The translations under genes were made by a program, and so were the position numbers. From NCBI GenBank assembly GCA_020632995.1, contig JACKEN010000004.1, positions 372,001 through 436,000 on the forward strand: a DNA stretch of 64,000 bases, given 5' to 3'. Below the pieces are notes generated by a model. The model was given only the letters and a program-made list of their open reading frames with translations. It had not been told where the DNA came from and searched no databases. Within the stretch, counting starts at the first letter, position 1, and the number at the start of each line of letters is the position of its first letter. Shown here piece after piece: positions 55,450 through 64,000 of this stretch. Source of the DNA: Deltaproteobacteria bacterium (lineage in GTDB: Bacteria > Myxococcota > Kuafuiibacteriia > Kuafuiibacteriales > Kuafuiibacteriaceae).

Positions 55450-56631
55450 TCAGCGCTTCCCTCGGTCCAGGACCAGGGCGAGGAACATCCGGATCCCCAC
55501 CGGGATCAGCTCGTCGTCGAAGTCGAAGTCCGGGTGGTGGCAGACCGGGGTGTCCTCTCCCGGCCGCTTGGCGCCGAGGAAGAAGTAGGCCCCCGGCACC
55601 GCCTGGGCGAAGTACGCGAAGTCCTCGCCCCCCGCCATCGGGAGCCCCGCCCCGCTGACCTGGGCCTCGCCCACCACCTGGGCCGCCGCCCGGCGCACCG
55701 CCTCCGCGCACCCCGCGTCGTTCATCAGCACCGGGTACCCAGGCTCGAGCTGCAGGTCTGCCTGCACCGAGAACATCGCCTCGGCCCCGGCCACGATGGT
55801 GCGGATCCGCTCCAGCACCCGCTCGGTCACCGCGGGATCGAAGGTCCGCAAGGTACCTTCCAGATAGACCTTGTCGGGGATGACGTTGTGGGAGCCGTCG
55901 GCGATGAAGCGCCCCACCGTCACCACCGCCCCACCCTCGTAACCCAGCCCGCGCGAGACCACGGTCTGGAGCGCGGTGACGAGGTGGGCGCCCGCCACCA
56001 CGGGATCCCGGGTGAGCTGGGGCTGGGAGCCGTGCCCGCCCTTGCCGGTGAGGGTCAGGCGGAGGGTGTAGACCTGGGCCATCATCGCCCCGGGACGCAC
56101 CCGCACCTCACCCTTGGGATAGCCGGGCCAGCTGTGCAGGCCGTAGACCTCACGCACCCCTTGCAAGGCATCCTGCGCTACCATCACCCGGGCCCCGCCG
56201 CCCCGCACCCCCTCCTCCGCCGGCTGGAAGAGCAGGCGCACGTTGAAGGGGAGCTGCTCGCGGCGCCTGGCGAGCAAATCCGCCACCCCCATCAGGATGG
56301 TGGTGTGGCCGTCGTGGCCGCACTTGTGGGCCCGGCCGTCGTTCACCGAGCGGTAGGGGAGCGGGGTGCGCTCGTGGATCGGGAGCGCGTCCATGTCGGC
56401 CCGCAGGGCCACCGGGGTGTCGTCGGCGAGGGACGGGTGCAGGTCGGCCACGAGGCCGGTCCCCGCGCTGTCTCTCGGCGTATACCCTCGCTCCTCGAGC
56501 CAGGTGCGGACCCGGGCCTGGGTCCGCACCTCCTCGAAGCCCAGCTCCGGGTGCTGGTGGAGGTCGTGCCGCACGTCCGCGAGGGCGGGGGCGAGGGCGG
56601 CCAGGTCGGGGTCGAAGTCTGCGAGGCGCAT
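55450..56631 (-). CDS. M20-family amidohydrolase (hippurate/N-acyl amino acid hydrolase-like)
   Basis: 393 residues from ATG 56631. Metal ligand and catalytic motifs: LRADMDALPIHE, AHKCGHDGHTTILMG, LLFQPAEEGVRGG (Glu-Glu) and the dimerisation domain GKGGHGSQPQ. The C-terminal His is in CHHPDFDFDD. It removes acyl groups from N-acyl amino acids or cleaves related amides; hippurate hydrolase, IAA-amino acid hydrolase and N-acetyl-diaminopimelate deacetylase belong to the same family. Divergent from the FHA-GGDEF gene with 66 bp between. Confidence 0.9.
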   Translation of the reverse strand: MRLADFDPDLAALAPALADVRHDLHQHPELGFEEVRTQARVRTWLEERGYTPRDSAGTGLVADLHPSLADDTPVALRADMDALPIHERTPLPYRSVNDGRAHKCGHDGHTTILMGVADLLARRREQLPFNVRLLFQPAEEGVRGGGARVMVAQDALQGVREVYGLHSWPGYPKGEVRVRPGAMMAQVYTLRLTLTGKGGHGSQPQLTRDPVVAGAHLVTALQTVVSRGLGYEGGAVVTVGRFIADGSHNVIPDKVYLEGTLRTFDPAVTERVLERIRTIVAGAEAMFSVQADLQLEPGYPVLMNDAGCAEAVRRAAAQVVGEAQVSGAGLPMAGGEDFAYFAQAVPGAYFFLGAKRPGEDTPVCHHPDFDFDDELIPVGIRMFLALVLDRGKR

Positions 56632-56697
56632 CGCAGGCAGGATACCGCCGTCCGACCGGTGACGGGATGCCGTCGCTCGCGATAAGGGCGGCGGATC

Positions 56698-57606
56698 ATG
56701 CGTCATTCCCCCGAGGACGCCTCCACCCGGGTCGGAGTGGGGCCGCCGCCGCCGGACGAGGACCTCGTCCTGTGGATCCTGAGCGGCCCGGCCCGGGGGC
56801 GGTTCCTGCGTGTGCCCAAGAAGGGCGGGGTGCTCGGCCGCGACCGGGAGGTCGCCCTGTGCATCGACGACCCCGGGATCTCGCGCGAGCACCTGCGCAT
56901 CCAGCGGAACGACCGGGGCTACTTCGAGGTCGAGGACCTCGAGAGCCGCTTCGGGACCTTCGTGGAGGGGGACCAGATCACGCGCCAGGTGGTGCAGGAC
57001 GGGGACCGGATCCAGGTCTCGGCCGAGACGGTGCTCCGGGTGCGCGCGGTGGACAGCCGCGAGCCCGAGGCCCTCGAGCGCCCCACCGCCGAGCGCATCC
57101 GCGACCCCCTCACCCGGCTCTACAACCGGCGGTACCTCACCCGGCGCCTGGAGGAGGAGTACGCCTTCGCGCGCCGCCACCAGACCCCGCTCTCCCTCGT
57201 GATGGTGGACCTCGACCACTTCCAGCGGGTGAACGCGGAGTTCGGGCACGGGGCGGGCGACAAGGTGCTCCGGGCGGTGGCCCGGGTGCTCCACGCCACC
57301 GTGCGGGCCGAGGACCTCTTGTGCCGCCTGGGCGGGGACGAGTTCTGCGTCCTCACCCGGGGCGAGGACCACGCAGGCAGCCTTGCGTTCGGCGAGCGCA
57401 TCCTCAAGGTCCTCAGGGAGCGCCCGATGGAGGCGCTCGGCCAGCGCCTGCAGCTCACCGCGAGCGCGGGGGTCGTGACCTACGGCCGGGACCGCAGCAC
57501 CTCGATGATGGAGCTGCTGGTGGAGGCCGACGCCGCCCTGTACGAGGCGAAGCAGAAGGGGCGGGACCGGGTGCAGGCCTACCGCCCGGCAGGAGACCCC
57601 GAGTGA
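56698..57606 (+). CDS. FHA-GGDEF diguanylate cyclase
   Basis: 302 residues. FHA domain at about 20-115 (VLGRDREVALCIDD, PGISREHLRIQ, GTFVEGDQI), binding phosphothreonine. GGDEF domain at about 130-295: DPLTRLYNRRYL, VDLDHFQRVNAEFGHGAGD, RLGGDEFCVL (intact active site) and an RAED inhibitory site five residues before it. It should make c-di-GMP, with feedback inhibition, under control of a phosphorylated partner such as one of the kinases in the window. Overlaps the amidase GTG by 4 bp. Confidence 0.93.
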   Translation: MRHSPEDASTRVGVGPPPPDEDLVLWILSGPARGRFLRVPKKGGVLGRDREVALCIDDPGISREHLRIQRNDRGYFEVEDLESRFGTFVEGDQITRQVVQDGDRIQVSAETVLRVRAVDSREPEALERPTAERIRDPLTRLYNRRYLTRRLEEEYAFARRHQTPLSLVMVDLDHFQRVNAEFGHGAGDKVLRAVARVLHATVRAEDLLCRLGGDEFCVLTRGEDHAGSLAFGERILKVLRERPMEALGQRLQLTASAGVVTYGRDRSTSMMELLVEADAALYEAKQKGRDRVQAYRPAGDPE

Positions 57607-59165
57607 CCGAGATCCATCAGCTCTCGCTGACCGCGCTCAAGCGCGCCCTGGACGCGGGCGAGCTCTCGTCCCGAGAGATCATCGAGGCACTGTACGCCCG
57701 CGCCGACGCGGTGGACCCGGCGATCAACGCGCTCGTCCACCGGTTCCGCGACACCGCCCTCGCCTCGGCCGACAGCGCGGACGAGGCGCGGCTGCGCAAC
57801 ATCGACTACGGCCCGCTCCACGGCCTCCCGATCACGGTGAAGGAGTCGCTCGACACCCGCGGCACCGCCACCACCCTCGGGGTCCGCGCCCGCCAGCGCC
57901 AGGTGGCGGAGGACGACGCGGTGGTGGTGAAGGTGCTGCGCCAGTCGGGCGCCATCGTCATCGGCAAGACCAACATCTCGCAGACCCTCCTGTTCAACGA
58001 GTCCGACAACCCGATCTGGGGCGCGACCGAGAACCCCTTCATGAAGGGCCGGGTCCCCGGCGGCTCCAGCGGCGGCGAGGCGGCGGCGGTCGCGGCGGGG
58101 ATCTCGCCCCTCGGCGTCGGCACCGACATCGGCGGCTCCATCCGGGTGCCCTGCGCCTACTGCGGGGTGGCGGGGCTCAAGCCCACGGTGGACCGGTGGT
58201 CGATGGTGGGCTCGGTGGGCGCGATCGGCGGCCAGGAGAGCATCCGCAGCCAGTGCGGCCCGATGGCCCGCACGGTCGAGGACCTCGCGCTGGTGTTCAG
58301 GAGCGCGGACGGCCCGATGCACCACGTGCTCGACCCGATGGTCCCGCCCCTCACCACCCGGGACCCGGCGCAAGTCGACCTGCGCGGGCTCCGCGTGGGC
58401 TACTACGAGACGGACGGGTTCCTCTCCCCCTCGCAAGCCGTCATGCGCGGGGTGCGGGAGGCGGCGGCGGCGCTTCGCGCCCAGGGCGCGACGGTGATGT
58501 CGTTCGAGCCGCCCCGCGCGGTGGAGCTCCTCTACCTGTACTTCGCCATCCTGAGCGCGGATGGCGGCCGCACCCTGGAGCGCTTCCTCGACGGCGACGA
58601 CGTGGTGCCGCAGATGAGCATGCTCCGCACCGTGGCCCGGCTGCCCGGGCCGGTGCGCCGGGTGGCGGCGGCGTTCATGGCCACCCAGGGCGAGGCCCGG
58701 GTGGAGCGCCTGCTCAGCGTGGTCCACGCCAAGCCGGTGAGCGATCTGTGGTCTTGGGTGAAGCTCCGCGCCCAGTACCGGGCCGAGGTCCTCGAGGCCT
58801 GGGACCACGTGCAGCTCGACGCGGTGATCTGCCCGCCCCACGCCACGGTGGCGCTCAAGCACGGCCAGTCCAAGGACTTCAGCCTCGGCGGGAGCTACGC
58901 CATGCGCTACAACACCCTGAACTTCCCGGCCGGGGTCGTGCCGGTGACCCGGGTGCGCCCCGGCGAGACCACCCGCCCCCACGCCGCCGACCGCCTCGAG
59001 CGCACCGCAAGCGAAGTTGACGCAGACAGCGTGGGGCTCCCGGTGGGGGTCCAGGTGGCCGCCCGCCCCTACCAGGAGGACGTCTGCCTCGCGGTGATGG
59101 CCGCGATCGAGCGGGGCGCCCGGGGGCAACCGGGCTACCCGGCCACCCCGGTGGACCCTGCGTGA
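57603..59165 (+). CDS. amidase-signature enzyme (FAAH-like)
   Basis: 520 residues from GTG 57603, coupled to the GGDEF gene. Triad Lys80 (PITVKES), Ser155 (GGSSGGEAA) and Ser179 (DIGGSIRVPC), with the 24-residue spacing of the family. The hydrophobic insert and the motif FNESDNPIWGATENPF resemble eukaryotic-type fatty acid amide hydrolases more than GatA. It may hydrolyse fatty amides or aryl amides; the second amidase of the window (18072-19433) is only distantly similar. Coupling to a c-di-GMP synthase is odd and may only reflect operon packing. Confidence 0.87.
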   Translation: MTEIHQLSLTALKRALDAGELSSREIIEALYARADAVDPAINALVHRFRDTALASADSADEARLRNIDYGPLHGLPITVKESLDTRGTATTLGVRARQRQVAEDDAVVVKVLRQSGAIVIGKTNISQTLLFNESDNPIWGATENPFMKGRVPGGSSGGEAAAVAAGISPLGVGTDIGGSIRVPCAYCGVAGLKPTVDRWSMVGSVGAIGGQESIRSQCGPMARTVEDLALVFRSADGPMHHVLDPMVPPLTTRDPAQVDLRGLRVGYYETDGFLSPSQAVMRGVREAAAALRAQGATVMSFEPPRAVELLYLYFAILSADGGRTLERFLDGDDVVPQMSMLRTVARLPGPVRRVAAAFMATQGEARVERLLSVVHAKPVSDLWSWVKLRAQYRAEVLEAWDHVQLDAVICPPHATVALKHGQSKDFSLGGSYAMRYNTLNFPAGVVPVTRVRPGETTRPHAADRLERTASEVDADSVGLPVGVQVAARPYQEDVCLAVMAAIERGARGQPGYPATPVDPA

Positions 59166-59323
59166 GGGGCGCCTCCTCCCTTTGCCGACATCTCAGTCCT
59201 GATTTTTGCGCCATCAGGCGGGTTAATCCTAATTTGGGCCGGGTCAACCCCATGGCATTGCTAATAGGGCTTGCAGTCGATCACTCCTGAAGGCCCTGGA
59301 GCCGCCTTGGAGGGCACGAGCCC

Positions 59324-62083
59324 ATGGGTGACCCCACCCCCCGCGCCGGGACGCTGAGCGCTGCCCTGCCGCGAGCTGCCCTCAGCGCCCAAACCGTCGT
59401 CTCCGCCCTCGTGGTGGTCGGGGCCTGCCTGGCGGCGACCGGTCTCGTCCTGGGCCGGGCCCGGCTCCCGTGGCTGGGGGCGGCGGGGCTCGGCCTCGGC
59501 CTCGCGCTGGACCTCGTCTGGGCCCGGCGCGACCCGCGGCAGTGGGCGATGCAGGTGGCCACCGCCCTGCAGGTGGGCCTGCTCCTGTTCGCGATCTACA
59601 CCTATCGCCTCGAGAGCGCGGCGCTCTACGAGCGGCTCTCGATCCTGATCGGGTTCGGGTTCGTCGCGCACCTCTACCTGGAGCCCAAGCTGCGGCTCCC
59701 CTTCTTCGCCGCGCTCTCGCTCGCCGGGATCGCCTACGTGCTCGGCCCGCTCCACGGCGCAATCCTGGTTGCGCTCGGCCTCGCCCTCATCGGGGTCTGC
59801 CACCTCCCCGTCCACCTCTACGCGCGGGTCGTGGTGCTCCTGGCCGCGGCCGGTGCGCTGGCCGCCCTCCGGGTGGGGTGGTGGGAGTCCGAAGACCTGA
59901 ACATGGTCCTGCCCATCCTCGCCTCCATGTTCATGTTCCGGCTGGGCATCTACCTGTACGACGTCCACCACAAGAAGGGCCCGAAGGGCTGGGCGGCGCG
60001 CCTGGCCTACTTCTTCATGCTCCCCAACGTGGTGTTCCCGTTCTTCCCGGTGGTGGACTTCGCCACCCTGGGGCGCACCTACTACAACGACGACGCGCTC
60101 CGCATCTACCAGCGCGGGCTCCGCCTCGTGCTGTTCGGGGTCATCCACCTGATCCTGTACCGCGTAGACAACTACCACCTGTCGATCGGGGCCGAGCAGG
60201 TGCGCGATCTGCCGGACTTCTTGCGCTACATCGTCACGAACTTCGGCCTCTACCTCAGGATCTCGGGCCTCTTCCACCTGATCATCGGCCTGATGCACCT
60301 GTTCGGCTTCAACCTGCCGGACACCCACACCCGGTACTATCTGTCCTTCAGCTTCACGGAGTTCTGGCGACGCATCAACATCTACTGGAAGGACTTCATG
60401 CAGAAGCTCTTCTTCAACCCCGTCTTCATGTTCTTCAAGAAGCGGGGGCTGGAGCACATGCGGAACGTCATGGCCTCCATGGCGGTGGTCTTCTTCCTGA
60501 CCTGGGTCCTGCACGCCTATCAGTGGTTCTGGCTCCGGGGCACGCTCCTGTTCACCGCCCCCGACACCCTCTTCTGGGCGCTCCTCGGGCTCCTGCTCAT
60601 CCTCCAGACCGCGCTCGACAACCGCGTCGTCGACCCCGCCGCACCGAAGAAGCCCGGGCTCCTCGGCCCCAAGGTGTTCCACGCGCTCCGGACCGCGGGC
60701 GCCTTCTTGACCATCTGCGTGCTCTGGTCGCTGTGGTCGGCCCCCACCTTCGGGGCGTGGCTCGACCTGGTGGCCGCCGCGGTGGGCATCGACCCCTTCG
60801 GCTCGGCGCCGGTGCCCGCATCAGGATGGCTCGCTCTCGGGCTCTTCGTCGCCTTCCTCGTCTTCATCGTCGCGCTCACCCTGGGCTTCGACATGGGCCT
60901 CGGCCCGCGGCAGTACGGGCCGGGCGCAAGCGCGCCTGCAGGCGGGCTCAAGGGGCTCAAGAAGCCCTCCCCGGTGCGGATGGCCGTCCCCACCACCGCG
61001 ATCGCCGCCGGGCTGGTGCTGGTGCAGGTGCCTGCGGTCTACCAGAGCCTGGGCAGCGGGGTGGAGAAGGTCGTGCTGGACCTGAAGGCGGCGAAGCTGT
61101 CGGCCCGGGACAGCGCGATGCTGGTCCAGGGCTACTACGAGAACCTGACCGACCTCCGGCTGGTGAGCTCCCAGCTCTGGGAGGTCCACCTGAACAAGCC
61201 CAAGGACTGGCACGCGGTCTCCGACTCGCCGGTGGCGGAGTACGTCAACGACTACCGCGTGTACCGGCTCAAGGCGGACGCCCGGGGGAAGGCCAAGGGC
61301 GTGACGATCACCACCAACCGCTGGCGGATGCGTGACAAGGACTATCCGAAGGACAAGCCCGCGGGCGCGTTCCGGCTGGCGCTCCTGGGCGCCTCCCGAG
61401 CCATGGGCTCGGGGGTGGAGGTCGAGTCCACCTTCGGCTGGCGCATGGAGGACGAGCTCAACCGGGCGCGCGGCGGCTTCGCGCAGTACGAGGTCCTGAA
61501 CTTCAGCATCGGCGGCTATGAGCAGATCCTGCGGCTCATGGAGCTGGAGGACCCCATCCTGGGCTTCGCGCCCGACGCGGTGCTCTGGGTGGCGGCCGAC
61601 GTGGACCTCAACTTCTGGCAGCTGGTGGGCAAGTACCAGCGCGGCCTCGCCCTCCCCTACCCCGAGCTGGAGCAGATCGCCCAAGAGGCCGGCCTGGAGC
61701 GGGGGATGGAGAAGGCGGAGATCACCCGGCGCCTCGACCCCTACCGGGAGCGCCTCCTCGCCTTCGTCTACACCCGGGTGGTGGAGCGGTGCCGCGCGGC
61801 CGGGGCGCTGCCGATCTGGCTGCTCCTGCCCGAGCCCACCGAGGCCGAGGGCACCGCGGAGCGCAACCAGGTGGTGCGTCGGCTGGCCGAGCAAGCGGGC
61901 TTTCAGATCCTCGACCTGTCCGACGTGTACGCCGGCCAGTCCCTACCCACCCTGTGGGTGGCGGACTGGGACCACCACCCCAACGCCAAGGGGCACCTGC
62001 TGATCACGCAGGCCCTCCTGCGCGCGATGCGCGCCGACCCGACCATCCGGGCGGCGATGAAGCTGGAGACCAACGACCCATGA
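59324..62083 (+). CDS. MBOAT acyltransferase fused to SGNH-type domain
   Basis: 919 residues. About 1-560: twelve or so membrane helices of an MBOAT (AlgI/DltB/PatA type), with SFTEFWRRINIYWKDF and the catalytic His about 397 in TWVLHAYQWFW. After a further membrane helix near 570, residues about 680-900 form an extracytoplasmic SGNH/GDSL-like domain: LLGASRAMGSG (Ser about 691), NFSIGGYEQ and DWDHHPNAKGH (His about 884-885). In DltB/DltD and AlgI/AlgJ/AlgX systems these are separate proteins. It should move an acyl group across the membrane onto an external acceptor. GGAGG lies about 10 bases before the ATG. Coupled (ATGA) to the carrier protein. Confidence 0.88.
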   Translation: MGDPTPRAGTLSAALPRAALSAQTVVSALVVVGACLAATGLVLGRARLPWLGAAGLGLGLALDLVWARRDPRQWAMQVATALQVGLLLFAIYTYRLESAALYERLSILIGFGFVAHLYLEPKLRLPFFAALSLAGIAYVLGPLHGAILVALGLALIGVCHLPVHLYARVVVLLAAAGALAALRVGWWESEDLNMVLPILASMFMFRLGIYLYDVHHKKGPKGWAARLAYFFMLPNVVFPFFPVVDFATLGRTYYNDDALRIYQRGLRLVLFGVIHLILYRVDNYHLSIGAEQVRDLPDFLRYIVTNFGLYLRISGLFHLIIGLMHLFGFNLPDTHTRYYLSFSFTEFWRRINIYWKDFMQKLFFNPVFMFFKKRGLEHMRNVMASMAVVFFLTWVLHAYQWFWLRGTLLFTAPDTLFWALLGLLLILQTALDNRVVDPAAPKKPGLLGPKVFHALRTAGAFLTICVLWSLWSAPTFGAWLDLVAAAVGIDPFGSAPVPASGWLALGLFVAFLVFIVALTLGFDMGLGPRQYGPGASAPAGGLKGLKKPSPVRMAVPTTAIAAGLVLVQVPAVYQSLGSGVEKVVLDLKAAKLSARDSAMLVQGYYENLTDLRLVSSQLWEVHLNKPKDWHAVSDSPVAEYVNDYRVYRLKADARGKAKGVTITTNRWRMRDKDYPKDKPAGAFRLALLGASRAMGSGVEVESTFGWRMEDELNRARGGFAQYEVLNFSIGGYEQILRLMELEDPILGFAPDAVLWVAADVDLNFWQLVGKYQRGLALPYPELEQIAQEAGLERGMEKAEITRRLDPYRERLLAFVYTRVVERCRAAGALPIWLLLPEPTEAEGTAERNQVVRRLAEQAGFQILDLSDVYAGQSLPTLWVADWDHHPNAKGHLLITQALLRAMRADPTIRAAMKLETNDP
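59759..59772. repeat. GCAA-N6-TTGC iterated palindrome
   Basis: GCAATCCTGGTTGC in the MBOAT gene, in frame Ala-Ile-Leu-Val-Ala with GCA and GTT codons. Confidence 0.8.
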
Positions 62084-62334
62084 GCAACGATCAGATCAAG
62101 ACCACCATCCGCGAGTTCATCGTGAAGGAGTTCCTCCCGGGCGAGGACCCGGAGGACCTGGACGCCTCGGTGCGCCTGGTCTCCGACGGCATCCTCACCT
62201 CGCTGGCCAGCCTGCGCCTGGTCGCGTTCCTCGAGGAGCGCTTCGGCGTCACCTTGGAGGCCCACGAGGTCGACGCGGACCACCTCGACAACATCGACGA
62301 CATCACCGCCCTGGTGGCGGAGCGCAGCCGCTGA
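62080..62334 (+). CDS. acyl/peptidyl carrier protein
   Basis: 84 residues. Acidic four-helix carrier protein; the phosphopantetheine site is DGILTSLASLRLV (Ser of TSL), in the position of the DSL motif. It overlaps the MBOAT stop by 4 bp and is followed directly by the ligase start, so it is a dedicated carrier. By analogy with DltC or PltL it would carry the activated amino or acyl group between the ligase, the dehydrogenase and the MBOAT enzyme. Confidence 0.9.
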   Translation: MSNDQIKTTIREFIVKEFLPGEDPEDLDASVRLVSDGILTSLASLRLVAFLEERFGVTLEAHEVDADHLDNIDDITALVAERSR

Positions 62335-63843
62335 ATGCGCCTCGAGGAGCTCCTCACCGCGAGCGCCGCGCGCGCCCCCGAGCGGGTGGCGATCTCGGAC
62401 CTCAGCCGGCGCAACCTGACCTTCGCCGGGCTTGCCGGGGCGGCGGGCCAGGTCCGCGACGCCCTGGTGGCGGCCGGGGTCCGACCAGGCGACCGGGTGG
62501 GGATGTTCGTGCCCAAGACCCTGGGCGCGGTGGCCACCGTGTACGGGATCCTCGACGCTCGCGCGGCCTACGTCCCGGTGGACGTCACCGGCCCCGCCGC
62601 CCGAGGCGCCTTCATCTTCCAGGACTGCCAGGTGGCCGCGCTGGTGGTGCACGAGACTCGCAAGGCGGACCTGATGGCCGAGCTGCCGGGCTTCGAAGAT
62701 CGGGGTGTTCTGCAGGACGACCTGCATCTCTTGACGCCACCGACCCTCCCGCCCCCCGCGGCCAACGCCGAGCTCGCGTACATCCTCTACACCTCGGGCT
62801 CGACCGGGAAGCCCAAGGGGGTGATGCACACCCACGCCAGCGCCCTGGCCTTCGTGGACTGGTGCTCGGACGCCTTGTCACCCAGCTCGGAGGACCGCTT
62901 CACCTCCCACGCGCCCTTCCACTTCGACCTGTCGATCCTGGACCTCTACGTCTCCATGAAGCACGGGGCGCGGCTGTTCCTCATCGACAGCGACGAGGGC
63001 AAGCAGCCCGGCGTTCTGACGAAGCTGGTGGCGGAGGAGCGGATCACGGTGTGGTATTCGACCCCCACCATCTTGAGGATGCTGGTGGAGTTCGGGCGGC
63101 TCGAGACCTTCGACCACTCGAGCCTCCGCCTGGTGCTCTTCGCGGGCGAGGTGTTCCCCATCAAGCACCTCAGAGCGCTGCGGGCCCTGTGGCCCCACCC
63201 GCGCTACTTCAACCTCTTCGGCCCCACCGAGACCAACGTCTGCCACGCCTACGCCCTGCCCACGAGCGGTGAGGAGGACGTGACGCCCATCGGGGTGCCG
63301 GCCTCGGGCGACGTGGCCCGGGTGGTGGACACCGCGGACCAGGACGTAGCCCCCGGAGAGGAGGGCGAGCTCCTGGTGAGCGGGGGCTCGGTCATGGTGG
63401 GGTACTGGAACCTCCCGGAGCGCAACGCCGCCTGCTTCCTCGAGCAGGGTGGCCTGCGGTGGTACCGCACCGGGGATCTCGTGCGGATCCGCGAGGACGG
63501 CAACTACCTCTACGTGGGCCGGCGGGACCGGATGGTGAAGCGCCGGGGCTACCGGGTGGAGCTGGGCGAGATCGAGGCGGCGCTGAACCGGCACCCCGAG
63601 ATCTCGGAGTCGGCGGCGGTGGCGGTGCGGGGTGAGGACGGCGACGTCCAGATCTGCGCGTTCTACACCTGGTCGGGCGAGCGGCCGCCCTCGATGATCA
63701 AGCTGAAGCAGTTCGCGGCCCGGGGCCTGCCCCTCTACATGGTCCCGGACCGCTTCATCGGGCTCGACGCGCTGCCCATGACCACCTCCGACAAGATCGA
63801 CTACCAACGGCTACAGGAGCAGGCCCCATGGACTTCAACCTGA
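62335..63843 (+). CDS. amino-acid-type adenylating ligase (DltA/PltF-like)
   Basis: 502 residues, a free-standing adenylation enzyme: YILYTSGSTGKPKGVMHTH, HFDLSILDLYVSM, LFGPTETNVCHAY, YRTGDLV, VGRRDRMVKRRGYRVELGE and the C-terminal catalytic Lys in TSDKIDYQRL. GPTETNVC and FDLSxxDxY occur in prolyl- and D-alanyl-carrier ligases rather than in fatty acid ligases. It should activate an amino acid, possibly proline, with ATP and load the adjacent carrier protein. Start codon immediately follows the carrier stop. Overlaps the dehydrogenase start by 16 bp. Confidence 0.87.
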   Translation: MRLEELLTASAARAPERVAISDLSRRNLTFAGLAGAAGQVRDALVAAGVRPGDRVGMFVPKTLGAVATVYGILDARAAYVPVDVTGPAARGAFIFQDCQVAALVVHETRKADLMAELPGFEDRGVLQDDLHLLTPPTLPPPAANAELAYILYTSGSTGKPKGVMHTHASALAFVDWCSDALSPSSEDRFTSHAPFHFDLSILDLYVSMKHGARLFLIDSDEGKQPGVLTKLVAEERITVWYSTPTILRMLVEFGRLETFDHSSLRLVLFAGEVFPIKHLRALRALWPHPRYFNLFGPTETNVCHAYALPTSGEEDVTPIGVPASGDVARVVDTADQDVAPGEEGELLVSGGSVMVGYWNLPERNAACFLEQGGLRWYRTGDLVRIREDGNYLYVGRRDRMVKRRGYRVELGEIEAALNRHPEISESAAVAVRGEDGDVQICAFYTWSGERPPSMIKLKQFAARGLPLYMVPDRFIGLDALPMTTSDKIDYQRLQEQAPWTST

Positions 63844-64000
63844 GCGAGGACCAGCGGCTCCTCAAGGACGAGATCATCCGCTTCGCCAAGGCCGAGCTGA
63901 GCCCCGGCGCGCGCGAGCGCGACGAGCTGCACCAGTTCCCGCGCGAGCAGTGGGACAAGTGCGGCGAGATGGGGCTGCAGGGTCTGGTGGTGCCACCGGA
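63828..64000 (+). CDS. acyl-CoA dehydrogenase-family protein, 3' end outside window
   Basis: 57 codons visible from ATG 63828. The start MDFNLSEDQRLLKDEIIRFA and the following EQWDKCGEMGLQGLVVP are the N-terminal helical domain of the acyl-CoA dehydrogenase family. In prolyl-carrier systems (PltE, RedW) such a flavoenzyme oxidises the carrier-bound prolyl group to pyrrole-2-carboxyl. Whether this one acts on the carrier or on an acyl-CoA cannot be read from the fragment. The 16-bp overlap with the ligase suggests the same pathway. Confidence 0.8.
   Translation, partial: MDFNLSEDQRLLKDEIIRFAKAELSPGARERDELHQFPREQWDKCGEMGLQGLVVPP

Noticed and set aside
59166..59323. Possible terminator hairpin CCTGA...TCAGG in the gap before the MBOAT gene
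   Set aside because: The stem is only five base pairs and the T run is in the loop rather than after the stem.

Overview
The window is a GC-rich (roughly 70 percent by eye) chromosomal segment, almost fully coding, most likely from a myxobacterium-like member of the Myxococcota. Supporting signs are two MYXO-CTERM-type tails (Gly-Cys, hydrophobic stretch, Arg cluster), several lipoproteins with Asp/Ala-rich linkers after the lipobox, two Ser/Thr protein kinases (one with a PEGA-like tail), a TIGR02999-like ECF sigma factor, RCC1-repeat lipoproteins with MopE-like CDGVDDDCDG motifs, and PilZ, FHA-GGDEF and cytoplasmic chemoreceptor proteins. The species cannot be named from the sequence.

Layout. 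1-9 kb: 3' part of an arsM-like methyltransferase, a lone periplasmic solute-binding lipoprotein, small secreted proteins, an ArsR/SmtB repressor with its ICMT-like partner, a membrane metallophosphoesterase, methionine aminopeptidase, a LysR DNA-binding-domain-only protein and a thiolase. 9-16.1 kb: a translationally coupled biosynthetic cluster (short zinc dehydrogenase, asparagine synthetase, SAM methyltransferase, Fe/2-oxoglutarate-type oxygenase, adenylation-carrier-reductase NRPS-like enzyme). A 140-bp MITE-like element sits in frame inside its reductase domain. 16.1-22.5 kb: ECF sigma factor, thioredoxin, NadR-like protein, amidase, diheme cytochrome lipoprotein, PilZ protein, kinase. 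22.6-38.4 kb: cell-surface and signalling block with a fused tandem MYXO-CTERM protein, two coupled RCC1 lipoproteins, and a minus-strand operon (2046-residue lipoprotein, ECF sigma factor, PEGA kinase, TPR protein). 38.5-50.5 kb: ComEA-like protein, alpha/beta hydrolase, SDR, ADP-forming acyl-CoA synthetase, a 1646-residue double-activase protein of the 2-hydroxyacyl-CoA dehydratase family, and an Hsp70-like protein. 50.6-59.2 kb: chemoreceptor-like protein, unknown proteins, Uma2 nuclease, M20 peptidase, FHA-GGDEF, amidase. 59.3 kb to the right edge: an acyl-transfer cluster of MBOAT-SGNH fusion, carrier protein, amino-acid-type adenylating ligase and the start of an acyl-CoA dehydrogenase. 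The parts resemble a Dlt-like transfer route combined with a prolyl-carrier oxidation route.

Three DNA-level signals run across these blocks. First, a degenerate palindrome, GCAA-N6-TTGC, occurs perfectly at least 15 times, mostly inside genes, and often forces codons that are rare here (GCA, CTT, GTT, ATT). Second, there is a palindromic element family with one full and one half copy. Third, a 75-bp repeat lies between the start codon and the signal peptide of one lipoprotein, with a partial copy in the same position in another. No rRNA, tRNA, CRISPR array, transposase or replication origin was recognised.
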